36,347 nucleotides of DNA from an uncultured Opitutia bacterium (lineage in GTDB: Bacteria > Verrucomicrobiota > Verrucomicrobiia > Opitutales > UBA953). The notes beneath the pieces are model-generated. The model did no database searches and was not told where the DNA came from. It worked only from the letters and a program-made list of their open reading frames with translations. Positions within the stretch are counted from its first letter, which is position 1, and every line of letters starts with the position of its first letter. The stretch covers positions 1 through 36,347 of the forward strand of contig CAINMU010000100.1 of assembly GCA_903850885.1 (NCBI GenBank). Direction: 5' to 3'. The translations under genes were made by a program, and so were the position numbers. This document shows, in pieces, positions 1 through 8,361 of this stretch.

Positions 1-39
1 CCGTTCGCCAAGAGAGCTTCGAATCGAGATCGGCCCAAC

Positions 40-198
40 GGCGGGCTCGGAGAGCCCGCCCTACCCAAGGCAGAGATGCACAACTCAAAGGGAAACCGGA
101 GACCGGATGATTGGCTGGGGGTATTATAGTCCCAGCATCCTTTCCGGTTTCCGGTCTCCCTTTGTCTTTCCGCGAACGGACGCGATGTCATCGCGTCC
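40..198. repeat. Island of three palindromic repeat elements
   Basis: Three inverted repeats lie within 160 bp. The first has 9-bp arms GGCGGGCTC (40-48) and GAGCCCGCC (52-60). The second is a 22-nt arm pair (87-108 with 142-163) matching at 20 of 22 positions, with a nested GCTGGG/CCCAGC stem (114-119/131-136). The third has perfect 10-bp arms GGACGCGATG (178-187) and CATCGCGTCC (189-198). None is followed by a clear T-run in either direction, so they look like intergenic palindromic (REP-like) elements rather than ordinary terminators, although the large hairpin lies just downstream of uvrC and could protect or end its transcript. Confidence 0.65.
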
Positions 199-203
199 CA
201 CCC

Positions 204-1673
204 TCAGCCTCTTGCGTCTAGATAGGCCTTCACTTCACCAGCTAACTTATCGCTGACGCCACTGACTTGCGCGAGCTCCTCGAGGGTGGCCTTGCGAAGT
301 TTCTGGATGGTGCCGAATTTTTCGAGCAGGGCTTCTTTGCGTTTGGGTCCGAGGCCAGGCATTTCGTCGAGGATTGATTCGCGTAATTTCTGGCTTCTCA
401 GGTCGGCGTTGAAATTATTGGCAAACCGGTGCGCTTCATCGCGAATGCGCATCAGCAAGGCCAAGCCGACGTCGTGGCGGGGTAATTTTAATTCACGGCC
501 ATCGGGGAAGACGATGGTCTCTTCGCGTTTAGCCAAGCCAATCAGGGGTGGGGGCGTAAGGCCTTCGGTTTTGAAAGCTTCCAGGGCGGCCCCGACTTGA
601 CCAAGGCCGCCATCGATGATGACCAGTTCGGGGAAGCTACGGCCTTCGCGGGCCAATCGGGCATAACGTCGCCCAACGACTTCCTGCATGGCCCGAAAAT
701 CATCGTTTCCTGCGAACGATTTTATTTTGAAGCGACGATAGCCGGCTTTGTCGGCCCGGCCGTCCACAAAGCGCACCATCGAAGCGACGGCGAGCGTGCC
801 TGAAATATGTGAAATATCAAAACACTCCGCCGTGGCGGGGGCGCGCGTCAGATCGAGCGCGACGGCGAGCGAGGCCAGCGCTTCGGATTCATCGCGCCGC
901 GGGAGCGGATTATCGCGCAAGAAACGACGGGATTTTTCCGTCGTCCGCTTTAAGGCATCGAGCAAGTCGCGCAAGCTGGCGGCTTTTTCGTAATCACGGG
1001 CGGCGGCCGCCGCGCGCATGTCTGCTTCGACTTGTTCGGCCCACGCCACGGCTTTGCCGTCAAGGAATGCACAGGCGGCGGTGACCCGGGCGCCGTATTC
1101 TTGGACCGTCACCTCGTTGGCGAACTTCTGGATTTCGGCCCGGGCGTCATCGTAAAGCTTCCATCGGCCGTCGGGAAGCAAGGCGGGTGAACTATCGGTG
1201 AGCAGGATCCCAAACTTCTTCTTCATCTCCGTCAGGGCGCGGCGGACGGCTTGCTGGTGAGGGAAGGGCCCAAAATAGCGGCAGGAGTCGCTGGTCCGGG
1301 CCCGGACGATGCGGAATTTGGGAATAGGGTCAGCGAGGTCGACCCGGACTTGGGGGAATTGTTTGTCGTCGCGGAAGAGGATATTCCATTTGGGACGCCA
1401 GCGTTTGATGAGCTTTCCCTCCAAGAGGAGCGCTTCCGTCTCGGAGCGGACCTCATGCCATTCGAGGTCTTGGACGGTGTCCATCATCGCCGCCACCTTG
1501 GGCGTCATGCGCATCCGGGGCATAAAGTAGGAGGCAAGGCGTTTTTTGAGGTCTTTGGCCTTTCCGACATAAACGACCCCCCCGGCGACATCCTTCATCA
1601 GGTAGACGCCTGGGGTGTGAGGGGCCCGCCTGGCCTTCGCCTTGGGTGAAAGTTCTTCCCGGTCGGTTTGCAT
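204..1673 (-). CDS. uvrC: UvrABC system protein C (excinuclease subunit), Fe-S cysteines absent
   Basis: UvrC makes the two incisions either side of a DNA lesion in nucleotide excision repair, after UvrA/UvrB recognition. An N-terminal GIY-YIG nuclease domain is visible (PGVYLM near residue 21, VYVGKAKDLKKRL near 34). A UVR motif for UvrB contact (ARDYEKAASLRD), an RNase H-like nuclease with Asp/Asp/His in ECFDISH, VIIDGG and RDEAHRF, and C-terminal helix-hairpin-helix repeats (MPGLGPKRKEALLEKFG) follow. About 489 residues is short for the family (about 600). The stretch that normally holds four cysteines (about residues 154-185 here) has none. The start at 1673 gives a normal-length N-terminus; ATG 1700 or GTG 1712 would also be in frame, and neither has a good ribosome binding site. 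It diverges from cinA. Identity is secure. Confidence 0.95.
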   Translation of the reverse strand: MQTDREELSPKAKARRAPHTPGVYLMKDVAGGVVYVGKAKDLKKRLASYFMPRMRMTPKVAAMMDTVQDLEWHEVRSETEALLLEGKLIKRWRPKWNILFRDDKQFPQVRVDLADPIPKFRIVRARTSDSCRYFGPFPHQQAVRRALTEMKKKFGILLTDSSPALLPDGRWKLYDDARAEIQKFANEVTVQEYGARVTAACAFLDGKAVAWAEQVEADMRAAAAARDYEKAASLRDLLDALKRTTEKSRRFLRDNPLPRRDESEALASLAVALDLTRAPATAECFDISHISGTLAVASMVRFVDGRADKAGYRRFKIKSFAGNDDFRAMQEVVGRRYARLAREGRSFPELVIIDGGLGQVGAALEAFKTEGLTPPPLIGLAKREETIVFPDGRELKLPRHDVGLALLMRIRDEAHRFANNFNADLRSQKLRESILDEMPGLGPKRKEALLEKFGTIQKLRKATLEELAQVSGVSDKLAGEVKAYLDARG

Positions 1674-1698
1674 TTTTAATCTAGACCGATAACTCTGC

Positions 1699-3000
1699 AT
1701 GGTCGCCCCCACCTCGCAAATGCAATCATGCCCTAGTCGTCCCCGTCAAGTTCTTGTCATTAATGTCGGCGACGAGTTGTTAGACGGCATCCGCGAGAAC
1801 GGACATTTACTTTGGTTAGGCGAACACTTGGCCCGCCGTGGTTTGCCGATCACACGTTCCATCGTCGTCCGCGATAACGCCGGCGAAATCGCCCGGGAGA
1901 TCGGTGCCAGTTGGGGCGCGTATGATTTGGTCGTGACGACGGGAGGGATGGGGCCAACTTCGGATGATCACACCCGTGCCGCCGTGGCAGCGGCGCTGGG
2001 CGTTAAATTGGTGCATTCGGCTCCGGCGGAAGCCGCCCTGCGTCAACGTTTCAAACAAATCACGCGCACCGTTGCGGACGCTGATTTAAGCCAATGCACG
2101 ATCCTGGAGGGAGGAGAAATATTAACTAACCCCAACGGGACGGCGCCGGGAGTATTTTTCCATCGCGACGGAAGTACGCTCGTGATGTTGCCGGGTCCGG
2201 CCTTGGAGTTGAGGCCGATGTTCGAAAATGAAGTCGTGCCGCGTCTGCGTAACGTCGGCTGCGCCTGTGACGGCGAAGCGTACGTGCAGGTGCGCACTTT
2301 CGGCCTCGGCGCCGTGCCGCTGGAGGCCATCGTGCGGCCATTACTCGGCCCGGGTATGGTTCTGACTTTCGGGACCCATACCGGCGTGGTGGATGCCCGC
2401 ATCGCCTCGGGCGGCAGTGGCGTCACCGCCGAACAACTTTGCGACGTCGCCCGTAAGGTCCGTGATGCCGTTGGGCACGACTTTGTTTGTACCGGCCATG
2501 CCAGTTTGGCTTCCATCGTGGTGGAGCAATTGCGGTGTATGGAAAAGACCGTCGCCTTGGCCGAGTCCTGCACGGGCGGATTACTCTCTAATGCTTTCAC
2601 CGATGTTCCGGGAGCGTCCAAGGTTTTTGCGGGGTCGGCCGTTTGCTATGCCAATGATGCTAAGATGAACTTACTCGGAATTCCCGAATGCCTGCTGGTG
2701 CAGCATGGTGCGGTTTCGGCTGAATGCGCGGAGGCGATGGCCTCGGCGGCGGCGGAAAAATTTGGAGCCGATTACGGCGTGGCGGTGACCGGTTTCGCGG
2801 GCCCAGATGGCGGGACGGCAGCCGACCCCGTGGGGACGGTTTACCTGGGTTATGCTTCGCCTAGCGGCGTCTGGTCGCGGCGGCTTTTCGTTTCCGGCGA
2901 TCGCTTGCAGGTCAAGGTTAGGGCCGTGAATACGGCCTTGGATTGGATGCGACGCAATTTGCATAAATATTGCGTCGAGGATTTGATTCAGGGGGCTTGA
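1699..3000 (+). CDS. cinA: CinA-family protein (MoaB/MogA-like domain plus PncC amidase domain)
   Basis: The N-terminal half is a COG1058 molybdopterin-binding-like domain, linked in this family to ADP-ribose pyrophosphatase activity (NVGDELLDG, then TTGGMGPTSDDHTRAAVAAALG). The C-terminal half is the PncC-type nicotinamide-nucleotide amidase domain (AESCTGGLLSNAFTDVPGAS, later VAVTGFAGPDGG). The family salvages pyridine nucleotides by deamidating NMN and is also known as the competence/damage-inducible protein. Both domains look complete at 433 residues. An in-frame ATG at 1720 leaves a more usual nine-residue leader before the first strand and may be the real start; ATG 1699 overlaps the alternative uvrC start in the palindrome CATG. 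holA follows after 92 bp. Confidence 0.93.
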   Translation: MVAPTSQMQSCPSRPRQVLVINVGDELLDGIRENGHLLWLGEHLARRGLPITRSIVVRDNAGEIAREIGASWGAYDLVVTTGGMGPTSDDHTRAAVAAALGVKLVHSAPAEAALRQRFKQITRTVADADLSQCTILEGGEILTNPNGTAPGVFFHRDGSTLVMLPGPALELRPMFENEVVPRLRNVGCACDGEAYVQVRTFGLGAVPLEAIVRPLLGPGMVLTFGTHTGVVDARIASGGSGVTAEQLCDVARKVRDAVGHDFVCTGHASLASIVVEQLRCMEKTVALAESCTGGLLSNAFTDVPGASKVFAGSAVCYANDAKMNLLGIPECLLVQHGAVSAECAEAMASAAAEKFGADYGVAVTGFAGPDGGTAADPVGTVYLGYASPSGVWSRRLFVSGDRLQVKVRAVNTALDWMRRNLHKYCVEDLIQGA

Positions 3001-3092
3001 GCCCAATCGTCGTTCCGGACCCCAGGTGTTTTTGGGGCATGTGAAGCACAAAGGATTGCCAGAACCCTCGTTGGGGCGAAATTAACCAGCGG

Positions 3093-4217
3093 ATGCCAGC
3101 CTTCTTCGCCATCGTCGCCGGGAAAGACGAATACCTCGTCGATCGGGACGCACGGGCTTTTTATGATAAAGCCAAGGCGGCGGCCGGCGCGGATGCGGAA
3201 GCTGAGGTGATTTCGGGTGCCATGATTAAGGTCGAAGACGCCCGCCCCATCGAAATCCAGTTCTCCGAATCAGTGAAGACGCTTTCCATGTTCGGCGGCA
3301 AGCGCGTCATTTGGTTGCGCAACTTCAATTGGGTTTCGGACTCCAAGCAGGCAAAATCCCTCGAGGTGAAGGAAAGTCTCGAAAATATCTTACATGTCGC
3401 AACGGAGGCTTCGGATGAGGTTTCGATTATCATTTCGGCGACGCCCTATGACGGCCGTCGCAAGGACCTCACGGAACTAAAAAAAGTCGCAAACGAATTT
3501 ATAGTCCATGCGTCCGCCGCCAAAGGTTTCTTCGATAAGACCGACCCGCAGGCCGACCTCCAAGAAAATCTGGCCGTTAATCATTTAAAATCATTAGGCG
3601 TAAAATTTGAACGCGGAGTGCCTGCGGCCATCATTGGTCGGGTGGGGCAGTCCACCCGGTTGGTCTTGGGGGAGTGCGAAAAACTTGCGACTTACGTGGG
3701 GGCGGGCGGCACCATTAAGGAGTCGGATATCCTTTTGCTGGTCCCGACTTTTGGGGAAGGTGATTTCTTCGAGCCCGTCGAGGCGTTGGCCATGCGTGAT
3801 TTAAAATGGTCGCTGGCGGCGCTCGACCGTTATTTCTTCAACGAAGATTCGAGCCGGCCTTTGTTGGCAGCTTTGCAGAATCGCCTTCGTCTGCTTATCC
3901 AGATTCGTTGTCTCGTCGACTCCGGTGACTTCCGGGTGACGGAAGCGGGTTTGCCGAAGGGGCAATTCGAAACCGCCAGTGGGCGGCATGGGCCAACTTT
4001 TGGTTCGGCCGCCAAATCGAGCGCCAACCTCTTTTCCCAGAACCCTTGGTATATAAGCAATAAGATAGCTCCGATGGCCGCCCGCTATTCTTTGGCCGAA
4101 TTGGTCGACCTACAATTGGCCTGCGGGGCCTGTTTCGACGCCGCCAATCGAGGGCAAGATGAGGTCGCCGTCCGGGCGATGACCATGCGGGCGCTTGCCG
4201 TCCGGCGTTCTCCCTGA
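3093..4217 (+). CDS. holA: DNA polymerase III subunit delta
   Basis: Delta is the clamp-loader subunit that opens the beta sliding clamp. The protein (374 residues) begins with the characteristic strand and loop (FFAIVAGKDEYLVDRDARAF). It continues with SVKTLSMFGGKRVIWLRN, the typical delta motif that precedes the clamp-contact segment. A degenerate AAA+ fold without Walker A and a C-terminal helical collar domain (RDLKWSLAALDRYFFNED, PLLAALQNRLRLLIQIR) follow. Sequence drift is high, as usual for HolA, but length and order fit. It sits 20 bp before purB on the same strand and probably shares a transcript with cinA and purB. The other clamp-loader gene, holB, is also in this window. Confidence 0.88.
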   Translation: MPAFFAIVAGKDEYLVDRDARAFYDKAKAAAGADAEAEVISGAMIKVEDARPIEIQFSESVKTLSMFGGKRVIWLRNFNWVSDSKQAKSLEVKESLENILHVATEASDEVSIIISATPYDGRRKDLTELKKVANEFIVHASAAKGFFDKTDPQADLQENLAVNHLKSLGVKFERGVPAAIIGRVGQSTRLVLGECEKLATYVGAGGTIKESDILLLVPTFGEGDFFEPVEALAMRDLKWSLAALDRYFFNEDSSRPLLAALQNRLRLLIQIRCLVDSGDFRVTEAGLPKGQFETASGRHGPTFGSAAKSSANLFSQNPWYISNKIAPMAARYSLAELVDLQLACGACFDAANRGQDEVAVRAMTMRALAVRRSP

Positions 4218-4237
4218 TACAAACTAAGACCTTTCCG

Positions 4238-5668
4238 ATGGAACAAGATATCGTCCCTAACGTCCTCGCCGATCGCTACGCTTCGCCCGCGATGAAAGCC
4301 ATCTGGTCCATCCGCGGCCGCGTAGTCCTTGAACGTGAATACTGGATTGCTGTCATGAAGGCCCAACGCGATCTCGGCTTGGAAATACCTGCCGCCGCCT
4401 TGAAGGCTTATGAAGACGTTAAGGAACAGGTTAACTTTGAATCGATTCGCGTCCGCGAAGAAGAAACCCGACACGACGTCAAAGCGCGCATCGATGAGTT
4501 CTGCGCCCTTGCCGGTTTTCAGCACGTCCACAAAGGACTGACGAGCCGTGATCTCACGGAATCCGTGGAACAGCTGCAAGTTTTCCGTTCGCTCCAATTG
4601 ATTCGCTCGAAAGCGGTCGCCGCCTTGGCGGCCTTAGCTCGCCGGGCTCAGGTGGATCGCGACGTCTTGATCGCAGCTCGCACGCACAACGTCGCTGCGC
4701 AACCGACCACGGTTGGGAAGCGCTGGGCGATGTTCGGCGAAGAATGCCTGCGCGGCGTATCGCAACTGGATGGGGCTCTCAACGATTTCGCGGCCCGCGG
4801 ATTAAAGGGTGCGGTCGGCACGCAGCTTGACCAACTGACGCTCTTTGGCGGTGATGCGGCCAAGGTCGCCGCCTTGGAAACTCGCGTATTGGTGCACCTC
4901 GGCATTCCGCATGTGCTCGGTGCGGTCGGGCAGGTTTACCCGCGTTCGATGGATTTCGAAGTCGTCTCGGCTCTCTTGTCGGCGGCCTCGGGACCGTCTT
5001 CTTTCGCAAAGACCTTGCGCTTGATGGCGGGGCATGAGTTGGCGAGCGAAGGTTTTTTGCCTGGCCAAGTGGGTTCTTCGGCGATGCCGCACAAGATGAA
5101 CGCCCGGACCTGCGAGCGCATCAATGGCTTCCATATTATTCTTCGCGGTCACGTGGCCATGGCCGCTTCGTTGTCCGGCGACCAGTGGAACGAAGGCGAC
5201 GTTTCCTGCTCGGTCGTTCGCCGCGTGCTTTTACCGGATGCTTTTCTGGCAATCGACGGCCTGCTGGAAGCTTTCCTTACCGTGCTCGGGCAGATGGAAG
5301 TCAATCGCCCGGTGATTGAACGCGAATCACGTCATTACCTGCCGTTCCTGCTCACCACCACTTTCCTGATGGAGGCGGTGAAGGCCGGGGCTGGGCGCGA
5401 AGCGGCGCACGAAGCGATTAAGGAACACGCCGTCGCCGTGGCGCGCGATCTACGAACTGGTAAGATTGATAAGAACGACCTCGTGGACCGACTGGCCGGC
5501 GATAGCCGACTGAAACTGCCCAAAGCCCTCTTGGTCGAAGCGGTGACCAAGGCCGGCGAGCTCACGGGAGCAGCGGGCGCTCAGGTCGACGCTTTTGTTC
5601 GCCTGACCGAGGCCTGGGTCCAGAAGGTGCCCGAGTCGGCTCAGGTGAAGGCTGGACGTATTTTATAG
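4238..5668 (+). CDS. purB: Adenylosuccinate lyase
   Basis: This enzyme of the fumarase/aspartase superfamily cleaves SAICAR to AICAR and adenylosuccinate to AMP, each time releasing fumarate, in purine synthesis. The superfamily signature is seen at residues 279-295 (GSSAMPHKMNARTCERI). The other active-site segments are GLTSRDLTES near residue 100 and ARTHNVAAQPTTVGKR near 147. At 476 residues it is full length. The QPTTVGKR and PHKMN forms resemble the longer eukaryote-like ADSL branch more than the short Bacillus type. It lies 20 bp downstream of holA. No terminator is evident before the pfp leader. Confidence 0.96.
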   Translation: MEQDIVPNVLADRYASPAMKAIWSIRGRVVLEREYWIAVMKAQRDLGLEIPAAALKAYEDVKEQVNFESIRVREEETRHDVKARIDEFCALAGFQHVHKGLTSRDLTESVEQLQVFRSLQLIRSKAVAALAALARRAQVDRDVLIAARTHNVAAQPTTVGKRWAMFGEECLRGVSQLDGALNDFAARGLKGAVGTQLDQLTLFGGDAAKVAALETRVLVHLGIPHVLGAVGQVYPRSMDFEVVSALLSAASGPSSFAKTLRLMAGHELASEGFLPGQVGSSAMPHKMNARTCERINGFHIILRGHVAMAASLSGDQWNEGDVSCSVVRRVLLPDAFLAIDGLLEAFLTVLGQMEVNRPVIERESRHYLPFLLTTTFLMEAVKAGAGREAAHEAIKEHAVAVARDLRTGKIDKNDLVDRLAGDSRLKLPKALLVEAVTKAGELTGAAGAQVDAFVRLTEAWVQKVPESAQVKAGRIL

Positions 5669-5678
5669 GCCTAAAGCA

Positions 5679-5724
5679 GGGGCGGGGCAGGGTAGAGGGT
5701 TTTCCGTGTTGCCAAGGGGCGGGG
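5679..5724 (+). other. G-rich leader with a G-quadruplex motif
   Basis: Between purB and pfp the coding strand has four G-tracts with short loops: GGGG (5679-5682), C, GGGG (5684-5687), CA, GGG (5690-5692), TAGA, GGG (5697-5699). The first nonamer GGGGCGGGG recurs exactly at 5716-5724. The first block meets the standard G3+N1-7 pattern for an intramolecular G-quadruplex in DNA or mRNA. Its function is unknown; it would lie in the leader of the pfp transcript if that starts upstream. Confidence 0.5.
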
Positions 5725-5760
5725 TGCTTCCCACAACCCACTTTTCAACCCGTTCCAACC

Positions 5761-7059
5761 ATGTCCTCCCTACAAGGCAATCTTCTCGTCGCGCAAAGCG
5801 GCGGCCCCTCCCCAGTCATCAACGCTAGCCTCGCCGGGGTTATCGCTGAAGCTTTGAAGCATGAGGACGAAATCGTCGAAATTTACGGCGGGCTGAATGG
5901 CATCCAAGGCATCCTCAATGAACAGCTTATCGACTTGGCCGCTGAATCTCAGCAGACGTTACGTGCCCTGAGCCATACGCCGGGTGCCGCGCTCGGTACC
6001 TGCCGCTATAAGGTGAAGAAACAGGAAGACTTCGACCGCATCCTACAGGTCTTCGAAGCGCATAACATCCGCTACTTCCATTACATCGGTGGCAATGATT
6101 CGCAAGATACCGCCGCCAAGATCGACGCCCTCGCTAAAGAGCGTGGCTACGAACTCCGGGTCGTGGGCGTACCTAAGACAATCGACAACGACCTGCCTTT
6201 GACAGATCACTGTCCGGGCTTTGGTTCGGTGGCTAAACATATCGGCATCACGGTCCGCGAGTTGTCGCTCGATAACGCTGCCATGGGCCAGAACGACTTC
6301 GTTTCCATCCTTGAAGTCATGGGTCGAAATGCAGGTTGGCTCGCCGCCTCCTCGGTCCTCGCCCACCGCAAGGAAAAGCGCGATGACCGCAACCCTTCCA
6401 ACACTCATTACGGCTGCAATGCGCCCCACATCGTGCTCTTGCCTGAAGTACCTTTCAACGCCGATAACTTCATCCGCCGGGTCGAAGAAGTGTTGAAGAA
6501 CAACGAACATTGCTTCGTCGTCGTCTCCGAAGGCGTGCAAGACGCCACGGGTAACTACCTGGGTGCCGATACCACGAGTACGGATTCTTTTGGGCACGCC
6601 GTACTCGGTGGTGCCGGTGAATACCTTCGCTCACTCGTCGAAGAACGTTTTGATGGCGTGAAGGCACGCTCTTCCAAATTGGGCATCACCCAGCGCGCGG
6701 CTTCTCATAACGCTTCGAAGACCGACGTTGATGAAGCTGAGCTCTGCGGTCGCGAGGCCGTCAAGGCGGCGATCAACGGCGAGTCCGGCAAGATGGTCAT
6801 CCTCGCCCGCTCCGAAAAAGAGAACTATGCGGTCCACACACTTTTGGCCCCGCTGAACGAGATTGCCAACGGAGTTAAGGTCTTCCCGGAGAAATGGATC
6901 GGCGAAGACCGTATGTCCATTCACCCTGATTTTATCCGTTACGCACTACCCCTCATTCAGGGTGAATTGCAACTCCCTTACGATCAAGGGCTTCCAAAAT
7001 ACGCTCAACTTTCGGCTAATCTGGTGCAGCGCCGATTAGACAAGTACGTTACGGTCTGA
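5761..7059 (+). CDS. pfp: Pyrophosphate-dependent 6-phosphofructokinase
   Basis: This enzyme converts fructose 6-phosphate to fructose 1,6-bisphosphate reversibly with PPi instead of ATP, in cytoplasmic glycolysis/gluconeogenesis. The donor site reads GGNDS at residues 110-114, where ATP enzymes have GGDGS. The next motif is PKTIDNDL (138-145), with the lysine that marks PPi users where ATP enzymes have glycine. MGR near 187 contacts the sugar phosphate. At 432 residues it has the length of the single-subunit PPi-PFK clade with GGNDS. Its leader contains G-rich repeats, and it ends in a strong intrinsic terminator, so it is the last gene of its transcript. PPi use is inferred from these residues. 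Confidence 0.92.
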   Translation: MSSLQGNLLVAQSGGPSPVINASLAGVIAEALKHEDEIVEIYGGLNGIQGILNEQLIDLAAESQQTLRALSHTPGAALGTCRYKVKKQEDFDRILQVFEAHNIRYFHYIGGNDSQDTAAKIDALAKERGYELRVVGVPKTIDNDLPLTDHCPGFGSVAKHIGITVRELSLDNAAMGQNDFVSILEVMGRNAGWLAASSVLAHRKEKRDDRNPSNTHYGCNAPHIVLLPEVPFNADNFIRRVEEVLKNNEHCFVVVSEGVQDATGNYLGADTTSTDSFGHAVLGGAGEYLRSLVEERFDGVKARSSKLGITQRAASHNASKTDVDEAELCGREAVKAAINGESGKMVILARSEKENYAVHTLLAPLNEIANGVKVFPEKWIGEDRMSIHPDFIRYALPLIQGELQLPYDQGLPKYAQLSANLVQRRLDKYVTV

Positions 7060-7075
7060 AGGCCGTTTTAAGTCT

Positions 7076-7107
7076 AAAAAGCCTACTCATTTTGGGTAGG
7101 CTTTTTT
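7076..7107 (+). terminator. Intrinsic terminator after pfp
   Basis: An 11-bp perfect stem AAAAAGCCTAC (7076-7086) and GTAGGCTTTTT (7096-7106) encloses a 9-nt loop and runs into a six-T tract (7102-7107). It starts 17 nt after the pfp stop. It separates pfp from the FecR-domain pair. Confidence 0.93.
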
Positions 7108-7170
7108 GTTTACGGATTGCAAGCCGGGGGCTGCTCATCGATTTTGTTATCCCTATCTAATAACGCGCCC

Positions 7171-8343
7171 ATGCGAAATCTTCTTAAGCCAGTCATTTTA
7201 ATCCTCATCGCTCTTTTTCCTGCGCTGGTTTCTGCGGCTTTGCAGAACGGTAAGGTCGAAGTTGGCTTGGTCAAGGGCATCGCTACGCTCATCGATCCGA
7301 AGGCGGCTAAGAAGGCTCTCGCCTCTGGTCTGGTTTTTCAAGAAGGGTACACCGTTGAGACAAATTTAGAATCAACAACTGAACTCATCCTTTCGAATGG
7401 TTCTACTTTGATCGTCAGCCCGAACACATTGCTGGAGATCCGGACTTTTAAACAAGTCGCTTCCAATTTGATCATCGAAGGTTCTTACCAAAAGCTCGAC
7501 AAAGAGCCCAGTCCTTCGGTCACGGAAATTGAGGTCAAGCGAGGTAAGGTTCTCGGCGAAGTCCGAAAGCTGAATCCCATGTCATCTTACACGATCAAGA
7601 CTCCCGTCGGCGTCGCTCGTATTCGTGGTACGATTTACGAAGTTGGATACGAAGAGGATAAAAAAGGTATGGCAACCATGAGCGTTGGTTGCGTCCGCGG
7701 CTCAGTGGAGGCCACGGTCTTTGCTTCGAGCTCGGGTCCGGTTTCGGTGGCGCCAGGTCAGCAGGTGACTGTCGTGGCTCCCGCCCCACCTAAGCCTGCC
7801 GCTGAAGAGAAACCAGCTGCCGCCCCCGCCGCTGCCGCTGGTACCGCTGCGCCTGCCGCTGGTACCGCTGCGCCTGCCGCTGGTACCGCCGCCGCCCCGG
7901 CCGCCGCTGAGCCAGCCCCGCCTGCTCCCCCTGTGGCGCCTGTCTCTATTACGACTTCGGTTATGGATTCCAAAACGTTGAGTTCAATTGCGCTGACCCT
8001 GGCCTCATCGACTTCCCTTCCTCCGTCGATTGCTTCAGAGGTCAAGGTGCTAGCGGCGGCCGCCCCGCCGCCCGTTGAAGCAAAACCTGCCGCCGCCGCC
8101 GCCCCGGCTGCCGACGGAACTGCCGCCCCGGCTGCCGATGGAAGTGCCGCCCCAGCCGCCGCCCCAACCGCTGAGACTGCCACCGCAGCACCAACTTCAA
8201 CCACGCCTATGGCTCCTACGCCGACTTCAACCGGTGGCGGTGGCGGAAGTGCGATCGATTCACTTGTGCAAAAAATTACCGATACGGTGCAGCAGACCGT
8301 AGAAAAGGCCGTCCAAACTAATCCGTCCGGCACCGGAGGTTGA
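7171..8343 (+). CDS. Secreted FecR-domain protein with Ala/Pro-rich linker (paralog A)
   Basis: The protein (390 residues) starts with a signal peptide of about 22 residues, cleaved after ALVSA before ALQNGKVEV. A FecR-type beta domain follows to about residue 190 (LSNGSTLIVSPNTLLEIRTF, KTPVGVARIRGTIYEVG). The second half is low-complexity Ala/Pro with two DNA tandem repeats, a short helical block with SSTSLPPSIASEV, and a Gly run leading to a C-terminal amphipathic helix ending in TNPSGTGG. There is no N-terminal membrane anchor as in true FecR anti-sigma regulators, so it is more likely a periplasmic or surface protein. The next gene is a paralog with the same three blocks. ATG 7171 is chosen because it gives a proper signal peptide. 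Precise function is unknown. Confidence 0.82.
   Translation: MRNLLKPVILILIALFPALVSAALQNGKVEVGLVKGIATLIDPKAAKKALASGLVFQEGYTVETNLESTTELILSNGSTLIVSPNTLLEIRTFKQVASNLIIEGSYQKLDKEPSPSVTEIEVKRGKVLGEVRKLNPMSSYTIKTPVGVARIRGTIYEVGYEEDKKGMATMSVGCVRGSVEATVFASSSGPVSVAPGQQVTVVAPAPPKPAAEEKPAAAPAAAAGTAAPAAGTAAPAAGTAAAPAAAEPAPPAPPVAPVSITTSVMDSKTLSSIALTLASSTSLPPSIASEVKVLAAAAPPPVEAKPAAAAAPAADGTAAPAADGSAAPAAAPTAETATAAPTSTTPMAPTPTSTGGGGGSAIDSLVQKITDTVQQTVEKAVQTNPSGTGG
7834..7887 (+). repeat. 21-bp tandem repeat in the Ala/Pro linker
   Basis: The unit GCCGCTGGTACCGCTGCGCCT occurs at 7834-7854 and 7855-7875, with a third partial copy at 7876-7887. It keeps the reading frame and encodes the peptide repeat AAGTAAP. 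Near-perfect identity at the DNA level suggests recent slippage. Confidence 0.85.
8101..8148 (+). repeat. 24-bp tandem repeat in the Ala/Pro linker
   Basis: Two adjacent 24-bp units (8101-8124 and 8125-8148) differ at only two positions and encode APAADGTA / APAADGSA. Together with the 21-bp repeat, this shows that the linker of the first FecR-domain protein expands by in-frame duplication. Confidence 0.8.
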
Positions 8344-8361
8344 TTGTCTGAACTTAGTTTT

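Noticed and set aside
2043-2621. Minus-strand frame of 192 codons inside cinA
   Set aside because: It is antisense to a conserved CinA domain and shows no family motif or start signal.
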